Source: Acidobacteriaceae bacterium
Lineage (GTDB): Bacteria > Acidobacteriota > Terriglobia > Terriglobales > Acidobacteriaceae
Assembly: GCA_003151985.1 (NCBI GenBank)
Contig: PLZC01000055.1
Coordinates: 11,220-45,365 of the forward strand
Direction: 5' to 3'
Length of the DNA: 34,146 nt
Below are positions 28,689-34,146 of the stretch, piece after piece (the stretch's first letter is position 1; the number at the start of each line of letters is the position of its first letter). Below the pieces are notes generated by a model that had not been told where the DNA came from, did no database searches, and saw only the letters and a program-made list of their open reading frames with translations. Both the position numbers and the translations under genes were made by a program.

Positions 28689-29078
28689 TCACTGTCTACG
28701 TTGTCCGCAATCAACTAACTTCCGCAGACAACAGGCAGCACTCGGCAGCTTTGCGGATTGGAGCGCGTCGGAAGAACTGAAACGGATTGCAAGCCGTGTT
28801 TCCCGGGCATCGAACTGCAACTGACCAATCCGCTGCAGGCCATTTACCGAGCCTGTGTACATTTCCTGTGCCTCGGCATTCGCCGCCTTCAGATCGCGAA
28901 TAACAAAGACACCAATAACCGGAACGACCGAACAGACCACGGATAGCAAAAAAATGGCGCTGTGGCGCGAAATGGCGCTCAGCAGCTGGTCCAGCGGCGG
29001 GACTGGATTGATGGAGCGCGAATTCAAAGCGGATTTTAGTTTTTCTCTCGCCTTAATTGGCCGCCTGGTCCTGCACAT
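28689..29078 (-). pseudogene. Truncated histidine kinase fragment
   Basis: An open frame of 129 codons whose first ~96 residues match the intact kinase at 25110-26612 (shared stretches include VIGVFVIRDLKAAN, EMYTGSVNGLQRIG and DARETRL), covering the cytoplasmic tail, TM1 and the first periplasmic helix. Similarity stops near 28791 and the last ~33 residues are unrelated read-through. The rest of the periplasmic domain, TM2, the HisKA and ATPase domains and the following regulator are missing. It overlaps the binding-protein gene upstream (26 nt), as in the intact copy. Most likely a remnant of unequal recombination; a small membrane-anchored protein is possible. Confidence 0.85.
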
Positions 29079-29592
29079 GTAACTTGTATCTCTTATCGGC
29101 AGGCATCAGTTCGTCTATACGCACCACTTTTACGGAATCATCAACGTCGCTCTGGCGCAGGTAGCCAATGGCTCCCGGAACATTGAAGATGAACTTGCGA
29201 ACACCGGCAGGGGTAGAGAGCGTCTTTGGTGACACGAGGATCTCCCCCGTGTACAGGCCGTGGATGAAATGAGTTTTAAACTGACTTTCATTCATTCCGC
29301 ACACCTCCCGTAAGATGACCTTGCGCTCGTGTTCCCCCGGGTCCCGCATGACGAGTGTAATTCGCCTGCCGTTTGGCCAGTAGCCGCGGTTACCCAGAAA
29401 AATGCTGCGCAGCTCGGCGAAGGAGAGTTTTTCCACCGGGTTGGACCGATTCATGACAATAACGAGTGGTTCAGATGGCGTGCTTTGTTGCGCCAAATGC
29501 GAGTTGGAGTAAGCGACGGGCGCCCGAGCGGCGTCCGACAGGGGCCCCGCAGCCAGTATAACGACGATCGTGCAAGTCACCAGGCGCCGCAT
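29053..29592 (-). CDS. Small PstS-like periplasmic substrate-binding protein (paralogue)
   Basis: A 179-residue exported protein, paralogous to 26596-27135 and identical in length from the chosen ATG at 29592; the frame also allows a TTG at 29601. Signal: RRLVTCTIVVILAAG. Core: VIVMNRSNPVEKLSFAELRS, IFLGNRGYWPNGRRITLVMR, QFKTHFIHGLYTGEILVS and VPGAIGYLR. It is 18 nt after its porin. Strong conservation of the binding core against a more variable signal and linker suggests both copies are under selection. Its kinase partner is truncated, so it may signal through the downstream intact kinase. Confidence 0.82.
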   Translation of the reverse strand: MRRLVTCTIVVILAAGPLSDAARAPVAYSNSHLAQQSTPSEPLVIVMNRSNPVEKLSFAELRSIFLGNRGYWPNGRRITLVMRDPGEHERKVILREVCGMNESQFKTHFIHGLYTGEILVSPKTLSTPAGVRKFIFNVPGAIGYLRQSDVDDSVKVVRIDELMPADKRYKLHVQDQAAN

Positions 29593-29610
29593 GATAGACA
29601 ACTCGTCTTT

Positions 29611-30996
29611 CTAGAAAGTGAACCCAAGTTGCAGAGTGAGGCTATTAATGTTCGGCCGATTGCGTAGCAAAAGGTAGTCGTATTGGAACTTCAGTGCCAC
29701 AAATTCGCTGGCATCGAAACGCAAGCCTGCCACCGGCCCATGCCGCAAGCCCACATCCGGGAACACCGGGTTACGCTGGGAAACATTCACGTACTCATAG
29801 CGGAAATAGGGCCGGTAGAGGCCCCATTGGTTTGAGACTTGGGAATAGAAGCCGGGAGTATTCGTAGTGGAGCTTCCGATCGGCGTCAGGCGATCGAGCA
29901 CGGCTTCACTTAACCATTCGTACTTTGGACGGATGAGAATGGCGTGACCGGCAAGGATCGACTCACCGATTCTGGGTGCCTTGTCGGGAGCGAGCACGTC
30001 GCGATAAAACGAGAAGCCGGCCTGGAAACCCGGGACAGCTTCGGGTTTTGCGAACAGGGCCAGGTTAAAGGCCTTGTGAGTCTTGTCGTCAACTACATTT
30101 TGAACCGGCACTTGATTCAGCGGGTCTCTCGAGGCGCGCCCATTGCCTAATTCAGCAACGTAGTGCAGTCCCAGCTGTCCGGCAGGGAGGCGTCCTGCGG
30201 CAGAGACGCCAATCATGTGGATTGGAAGGATTCCTCCACGATCTTCAAAGTCGTAGATGAACGGTCTCCTTGTGGTTGTTTGCATCCATGCGCTGTGATG
30301 ATAAGCCGTGTTGTAGTAGCCGATGGCCAGGTGTCCCTTGCCTGCCGATATATTGAAATAGTCGTTGTAGGAGTATTGCAGGAGATAGCGTTCCACATCC
30401 GTCGTAATCTGGTTCTCGGTTCCTTTCGCATGCCCGTACACATCCTCCGGGCCGCCCTCAAACACAATCTCGCTGAGGAATCTGAAGTTTTCCGAGACGT
30501 CGGAGGTCACAAACAGATCAAGCTGTCCGAGCGAAAAGGAGGTGGTGTCGCCCTTTCCGGTGTCGCCATGGAGATCAACGTCTCCGAATCCGCGAATGCG
30601 CAAAAGGGTCTTGCTGAGGTCCATTCTGTCGGCCATGCCATTGTCGGATGGCGGTTGGTCGGACTCAGGGGCGGCGGCAGAAGGCATTTTGGGGGAACCC
30701 GATGCCTGAGCTGCGGGGCTGGCCGGAGGCGGGGTCGTTTCCGCCGTCATCGCCGTCTGGCTCGCAGGAGCGGGAGCGGAGTTGGCGGCGCCAGTTTGCG
30801 GCCGCTCGGCCTCCAGTTGCCTGACCCTGGATTCAAGCTGGTCAATTCTAGTCAGCAGGAGCTGCAGCGTTGCTTTGTCGACCGTTTGTCCGTCACCAGC
30901 CTGTTGGGCATAGAGGGCAGAGCCACACAGAACAGCCAGGAAGCCTAAGGCCGCTAATCGGCCTCCCCACTTGAAAATTACATGGTATGGACGCAT
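29611..30996 (-). CDS. Outer-membrane porin with N-terminal coiled coil (copy B)
   Basis: A 461-residue paralogue of the porin at 27152-28549. The start at 30996 matches that paralogue (MRPYHVIFKW against MRPYHLIFKR) and has AGGAGG 8 nt upstream; the frame continues upstream to a TTG at 31131. Signal peptide FLAVLCGSALYAQQ, coiled coil LLTRIDQLESRVRQLEAERP, Ala/Pro-rich linker, then a barrel opening LRIRGFGDVDLHGD and closing with LQLGFTF. Barrel strands are highly similar between the copies while loops differ, for example QPQPAENSFG against HAKGTENQIT. Surface-loop divergence after duplication suggests altered permeability or phage/antigen escape (inference). Confidence 0.85.
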   Translation of the reverse strand: MRPYHVIFKWGGRLAALGFLAVLCGSALYAQQAGDGQTVDKATLQLLLTRIDQLESRVRQLEAERPQTGAANSAPAPASQTAMTAETTPPPASPAAQASGSPKMPSAAAPESDQPPSDNGMADRMDLSKTLLRIRGFGDVDLHGDTGKGDTTSFSLGQLDLFVTSDVSENFRFLSEIVFEGGPEDVYGHAKGTENQITTDVERYLLQYSYNDYFNISAGKGHLAIGYYNTAYHHSAWMQTTTRRPFIYDFEDRGGILPIHMIGVSAAGRLPAGQLGLHYVAELGNGRASRDPLNQVPVQNVVDDKTHKAFNLALFAKPEAVPGFQAGFSFYRDVLAPDKAPRIGESILAGHAILIRPKYEWLSEAVLDRLTPIGSSTTNTPGFYSQVSNQWGLYRPYFRYEYVNVSQRNPVFPDVGLRHGPVAGLRFDASEFVALKFQYDYLLLRNRPNINSLTLQLGFTF

Positions 30997-31131
30997 CGCG
31001 TCTTCCTCCTGCATCCGAAACCGCATGAGCCTTGTGTTTTGGCCGGGGGCCGGGCCAATGCAGGCGAGCGCCACAACCAGAGATACTGCAAGAATTAGCG
31101 GTTTCGGGGGTCTCCTTCTACAGTAGCGCAA
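30997..31131 (-). other. Porin leader encoding an in-frame signal-like peptide
   Basis: The 135 nt before the porin ATG are open in the same frame. They encode a positively charged, then hydrophobic segment (RRRPPKPLILAVSLVVALAC, then IGPAPGQ) resembling a signal peptide. The only upstream start is TTG at 31131. The homologous leader of the other porin (28550-28684) has this frame interrupted. It could be a decayed leader or an alternative N-terminus; not called as a gene. Confidence 0.35.
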
Positions 31132-31273
31132 AATTGAATGCCTATGTTGCGCTTGCCCGATATTGGAGAGTATCTCTTCGACCTCGCTCCAACGGCCTGG
31201 ATTGGCATTGAAAAGGGGTATTTTTGACTCAAAACAGGCTGAAATCTGCCGGTCATGGTTACTGATTAGTTAT

Positions 31274-31311
31274 TAACTCAAATTCTTAACTTGTTCATTT
31301 ATTGTGAGTTA
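31274..31311. promoter_or_regulatory. Candidate dyad TAACTCA ... TGAGTTA
   Basis: A perfect 7-bp inverted repeat (31274-31280 and 31305-31311) separated by 24 nt in the AT-rich part upstream of the porin cassette. It encloses a second TTAAC at 31286-31290. It may be a regulator site or promoter element; not proven. Confidence 0.25.
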
Positions 31312-31345
31312 CACAGAATGCGGGGGTCAAAAAGAAGGCTCCGGA

Positions 31346-31368
31346 GGGGGAGGGGGGGGAGTACGGGG
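31346..31368 (+). other. G-run cluster with G-quadruplex potential
   Basis: Runs of five, eight and four G separated by A and AGTAC, on the plus strand. The eight-G run can supply two tracts, so four G3 tracts with short loops fit. Homopolymers of this kind are also prone to sequencing error. Confidence 0.4.
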
Positions 31369-31550
31369 ATTTTCGACGATTTTCGGCTCGTAATTGAGCG
31401 GTGACCAGTTCCCATAAGGACGTCTGAGCGGAGATGGATTTGACGTGTATTTTGGTCACCGTGGACACTCCTATGAATAGTGTGCGCCGAATGATCGTAA
31501 TTATATGCAACGGTTTGAACGACGAAGACCTGTCTGTGAGATCTGCGGTA

Positions 31551-31584
31551 TCCCACCCTTGCGTAGAAAAACGCAAGGATGGGG
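31551..31584. terminator. Palindromic repeat / likely xylB terminator, copy 2
   Basis: An 8-bp perfect stem CCTTGCGT / ACGCAAGG with a 6-nt loop, extended by TCCCA/TGGGG after one mismatch, as in the copy at 3264-3300. The outer frame (TATCCCACCC ... GGATGGGGCACCCAGCT) is the same in both while the inner stem sequence differs with pairing kept. Both copies lie just past the 3' end of a minus-strand gene (gdhA, xylB). Confidence 0.6.
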
Positions 31585-31624
31585 CACCCAGCTACTGTGA
31601 CGGATTCAAGGGTCGGCCACCCGC

Positions 31625-33100
31625 CTATCGCAGGGTTTTCAGCGCGGGGTAGAGCTTGCGCCACTTGGCGTATCCGGCCTTGTATGCTGCGAGATCGGCG
31701 GCATCCGGCTCGATGCGCTGGGCTACCTCGATGGCCTGGGCGCAGGCTTCGTCCAGGTTGGCCCAGTGGCCCGCGCCTACGCCGGCCATCATGGCGCATC
31801 CGAATGCCCCGCCCTCTTCGGCGGTGAGCACTTCGACGGCCTGGCCGTAGATCCCGGCCTGGATCTTGCGCCACAGCGAACCGCGCGCGCCCCCGCCGCC
31901 GAGGCGAATAGCGGTGACCGGAATGCCCAACTCGGCGAAAAGGGTGAAGGTGTCTTGAAGCGAGTAAGCCACGCCTTCGAGCACGGCCCGAACAAAATGC
32001 GCCGCCGTGTGGCCAGTGGAGATGCCGGCAAATGCCGCTCGCACTTCAGGGTCAAGGTGCGGAGTGCGCTCGCCCAGCAGATAGGGCGCCCACTCGAGGC
32101 CTTCGCTGCCCGCGGGAATCCTGGCTGCCGCGTCGGTCAAGTCGTCGTACTTGCGGCCGGCGAAGAAGGTCTCCCGGAGCCAACTGAGGCTCAGGCCTGC
32201 GGATTGCGTGACGCCCATGACGTGCCACAGACCCGGCACGGCGTGACAGAAAGTGTGGAGGCGGCCTTTGGGGTCCTTGGTGGGATTCGCGGTGGCGGCA
32301 AAAACTACGCCGGAGGTGCCGATTGTGGCTGAAACCGACCCCGGCTGCAGGATGCCCATGCCGACGGCGCCGGCTCCTTGATCGCCTGCGCCTGCCACAA
32401 CAGGCGTGCCCGCGGCCAATCCCGTGTGCCCCGCAGCGGCTTCGCTGATGCGCGCGCAGACCTCGGGCGACTCATAGACCTTGGGCAGCCAGGACTCGGG
32501 AATCCCCGCAGCCGCGGCCACTTCGCGGGACCAGCGGCGATGCGTCACGTCCAGGAGCAGCGTCCCCGAGGCCTCCTGTACGTCGATGGCAAACTCGCCG
32601 GTGAGCTTGTAGCGCACATAGTCCTTGGGGCACATGATGTGGCGAATCTTGGCGAAGGTGTGCGGCTCATGCTTCTTGACCCACAGCAGCTTGGTGAGCG
32701 TGAAGTTGGGCAGGGCCGGGTTGCAGGTGAGCTCGATGAGGCGCTCGTAGCCGATTTTCTCCGTAAGCCAGTCGCATTCGGGCTGGGTCCGGGTATCGCA
32801 CCAGATGAGCGCTGGGCGCAGCACCTGGCCGTTTTCATCCAGCATGACCGCGCCGTGCATTTGGCCGGTCAAGCCTAGCGCGGAAATGGGCTGGCGCGGC
32901 TCAGGGGCGGCTGCCAGCGCCTTGCGGATGGCATCCTGGGCAGCGCGCCACCAGTCGTCGGGGTCCTGCTCGGCCCAGCCCGGGTGGGGAGTGCGAAAGG
33001 CCGCATGTTCGCTGGAAGCGCCGGAAATCAATTTGCCCGCCGCATCCACTACCACGGCGCGCGTACCACCCGTTCCCACATCCATTCCAAGAAACCACAT
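31625..33100 (-). CDS. xylB: Xylulokinase (FGGY family)
   Basis: A 491-residue carbohydrate kinase that phosphorylates D-xylulose to xylulose-5-phosphate for the pentose phosphate pathway. The start at 33100 is set by AGGAGGG upstream and the family N-terminus MWFLGMDVGTGGTRAVVVD (D7); the frame continues 28 codons upstream without support. Signatures: LTGQMHGAVMLDENG and LIWCDTRTQPE, catalytic base in GAGDQGAGAVGMG (D240), IGTSGVVFA, YLLGERTPHLDP and IRLGGGGARGSLWRKIQAGI. Residues WCDTR and QMHG favour xylulokinase over glycerol or ribulose kinase. No xylA, transporter or regulator is next to it; a dispersed repeat lies on either side. Confidence 0.93.
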   Translation of the reverse strand: MWFLGMDVGTGGTRAVVVDAAGKLISGASSEHAAFRTPHPGWAEQDPDDWWRAAQDAIRKALAAAPEPRQPISALGLTGQMHGAVMLDENGQVLRPALIWCDTRTQPECDWLTEKIGYERLIELTCNPALPNFTLTKLLWVKKHEPHTFAKIRHIMCPKDYVRYKLTGEFAIDVQEASGTLLLDVTHRRWSREVAAAAGIPESWLPKVYESPEVCARISEAAAGHTGLAAGTPVVAGAGDQGAGAVGMGILQPGSVSATIGTSGVVFAATANPTKDPKGRLHTFCHAVPGLWHVMGVTQSAGLSLSWLRETFFAGRKYDDLTDAAARIPAGSEGLEWAPYLLGERTPHLDPEVRAAFAGISTGHTAAHFVRAVLEGVAYSLQDTFTLFAELGIPVTAIRLGGGGARGSLWRKIQAGIYGQAVEVLTAEEGGAFGCAMMAGVGAGHWANLDEACAQAIEVAQRIEPDAADLAAYKAGYAKWRKLYPALKTLR

Positions 33101-33179
33101 AACGGCTGCCCTCCTGATATAAATCGCTTTTTCTCGGCGCTCGCAGCATAGCAGCTTTGCCGAGTGGCGGAAAAGAGGC

Positions 33180-33199
33180 GGCACAACTGAAGTCGTGCC
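33180..33199. repeat. Short palindromic dispersed repeat, copy 2
   Basis: GGCACAACT, GA, AGTCGTGCC: the same palindrome as 44-63 with arms differing at two positions. CCTTTCAAAGCG follows directly. Confidence 0.55.
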
Positions 33200-33228
33200 C
33201 TTTCAAAGCGAACAGGTTCCGTTCCCGA

Positions 33229-33302
33229 ATGGAGTTTTTCCGCAGCCTGTGAAGCACATACCCTTCAACGGATCGAGTTTACCCGCAGCCTGCGAAGCCC
33301 GT
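33229..33302. repeat. Two adjacent REP-like units
   Basis: Unit one (33229-33255) has GGAGTTTTTCCGCAGCCTGT then GAAGC. Unit two (33271-33302) has CGAGTTTACCCGCAGCCTGC then GAAGCCCG. Each is followed by TACCCTTCA or ATACCCTTCA. They match the units at 1-23 and 81-111. Confidence 0.55.
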
Positions 33303-33458
33303 ACCCTTCACTCCTGAAGGATCTTGCCGGCCGGTCCCATGATGGGAGACGCTTGCCCGGACTGTGACCGATGGCACAGGCGGCGACTTTCTGCCGGGCG
33401 ACAATGAATGGGTTAGGCCCACGAGCGATTTGCTGCGCGGGCAGGGAGAAAACTACGC

Positions 33459-34146
33459 ATGAGCGATTTAGCCGGGCTTGCTGAAGCCGTTACCGTTGAC
33501 CCGTTGGTTGGTCATCCAGCCGACTACCATGTATTCCACAAGTTCATCGAGCGTTGCAAGAACCTGCCGGCCATCACTACCGCGGTCGTGTGGCCGCTGT
33601 CCGACGTGGCTCTCAGGGGCACTGTTGAGGCCGCAATCGCAGAAATCATTGAGCCAACTCTGATCGGCGACAAAGCGGCCATCCTGGCTCTGGCCGCTCA
33701 AATCGGAGTGGACATAACCCCCTATCCAATCCTGCATGCCGACACTGAAGAGAAGGCCACCGAGTTGGGCGTGGCCATGTGCCGCGCCGGAAATGCGCAG
33801 GCGATGATGAAGGGCAGCCTGCACACCGATGTGCTGATGAAGGTGGCCATGAACCGCGATACGGGGTTGCGCACCGCCCGCCGCATCTCCCATGTATTCA
33901 TCATGGATACGCCGGCTTACTCGCGCACCCTGATGATTACGGACGCGGCCATCAACATCACGCCGGAGCTTGAGGACAAGGTCCATATCGTCCAGAACGC
34001 CATTGACCTTGCCATCGCGCTGGGCATCCCGGAGCCCAAGGTGGCGCTGCTCTCGGCCGTCGAAACCGTGAGCCCCAAGATCAAGTCCACGCTCGACGCC
34101 GCCGCGCTTTGCAAGATGGCGGACCGCGGCCAGATCACGGGCGGCA
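33459..34146 (+). CDS. Phosphate acetyl/butyryltransferase family protein, 5' part
   Basis: Open from ATG 33459 to the window end: 229 codons, no stop, so the 3' end is missing. GGGAG lies about 10 nt before the ATG. Recognised features of the PTA/PTB family: VFHKFIERCKNLPAITTAVV, EPTLIGDK, AMMKGSLHTDVLMK, SHVFIMDTP, MITDAAINITP, and ALLSAVETVSPKI. The N-terminus (GHPADYHVFHKFIERC) resembles the Ptb-like enzymes that exchange acyl-CoA and phosphate, giving acyl phosphate for ATP formation by an acyl kinase. An acetate or butyrate kinase gene may follow outside the window. It could join the acyl-CoA chemistry of the 3330-9793 operon, but the two are far apart. Confidence 0.88.
   Translation, partial: MSDLAGLAEAVTVDPLVGHPADYHVFHKFIERCKNLPAITTAVVWPLSDVALRGTVEAAIAEIIEPTLIGDKAAILALAAQIGVDITPYPILHADTEEKATELGVAMCRAGNAQAMMKGSLHTDVLMKVAMNRDTGLRTARRISHVFIMDTPAYSRTLMITDAAINITPELEDKVHIVQNAIDLAIALGIPEPKVALLSAVETVSPKIKSTLDAAALCKMADRGQITGG

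Larger units (their letters stand above)
26332..28710. repeat. Tandem gene duplication, downstream copy (A)
   Basis: The segment covering the 5' part of the kinase, the binding protein, the porin and about 160 nt of porin leader matches 28791-31155 in the same order and orientation. Ends are approximate, read by eye from where protein and DNA similarity fades. Confidence 0.8.
28791..31155. repeat. Tandem gene duplication, upstream copy (B)
   Basis: Contains porin leader, porin, binding protein and the 5' part of the kinase, matching 26332-28710 with nearly equal length (about 2.37 kb each). Divergence is clear at amino-acid level, so the duplication is not recent. Confidence 0.8.
31156..31624. 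other. Intergenic region between porin cassette and xylB
   Basis: About 470 nt with no supported gene. It has an AT-rich stretch (about 31205-31310) with repeated TTAAC motifs, a dyad, a G-run cluster and the second copy of the TATCCCACCC palindromic repeat. It should hold the promoter of the minus-strand porin cassette. Frames read through it have no ribosome site or recognisable protein. Confidence 0.55.
33101..33458. other. Divergent intergenic region with dispersed repeats, xylB / phosphate acyltransferase
   Basis: 358 nt between two divergent genes. About a third is the repeat cluster at 33180-33302. The rest (33303-33458) shows no gene, and I see no clear promoter boxes. Confidence 0.5.

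Noticed and set aside
31205-31310. Possible Pho-box-like direct repeats (TTAAC at 31273 and 31286)
   Set aside because: Spacing of 13 nt and the flanking bases do not fit the 11-nt periodic PhoB/PhoP boxes; only the dyad is reported, with low confidence.
31299-31874. Open frames crossing the G-run region and the xylB 3' end
   Set aside because: They depend on frames through repeats and homopolymers, and have no ribosome site or similarity.

Overview
The window reads as chromosomal DNA of an Acidobacteriota member (Terriglobia-like; inferred). Grounds: moderately high GC, a Gram-negative envelope (outer-membrane porins ending in Phe, DUF481 protein, Tat signal), separate treY/treZ and treS-maltokinase loci, and two families of short dispersed intergenic palindromes of a type I associate with acidobacterial genomes. 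I see no rRNA, tRNA, CRISPR array, transposase or phage gene.

Layout. (1) 1-3300: a Tat-exported DUF362 protein, a class 1B dihydroorotate dehydrogenase (pyrD) and deoC, with dispersed repeats at the left edge and a palindromic repeat after deoC. (2) 3330-9793, minus strand: a six-gene run, in transcription order acyl-CoA transferase, a 2-oxoacid:ferredoxin oxidoreductase (delta ferredoxin, alpha, fused beta-gamma), branched-chain aminotransferase ilvE and glutamate dehydrogenase gdhA. Together they form a route from branched-chain amino acids to acyl-CoA and free branched acids with reduced ferredoxin, or the reverse. (3) 10329-20606: trehalose metabolism. treY-treZ (plus) make trehalose from glucan. 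The convergent minus-strand treS-maltokinase fusion turns trehalose into maltose and maltose-1-phosphate, and is followed by a glycosyltransferase-like protein without an obvious metal-binding DXD and a small MscS-related membrane protein. (4) 20835-24297: a DUF481 outer-membrane protein and a secreted glycoside hydrolase family 2 enzyme. (5) 24415-31155, minus strand: a tandemly duplicated cassette. The downstream copy is complete: porin, PstS-like binding protein, histidine kinase, OmpR-type regulator. The upstream copy has porin and binding protein, but its kinase is cut to the N-terminal ~96 residues and its regulator is gone. No ABC permease or ATPase is present. (6) 31625-34146: xylulokinase and the 5' part of a phosphate acyltransferase gene running off the window, separated by more dispersed repeats.

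The most interesting parts are the duplicated porin/binding-protein/two-component cassette, which looks like a transporter-free envelope sensing unit, and the compact branched-chain 2-oxoacid operon. Functions come from recognised motifs and family knowledge; no database search was run.
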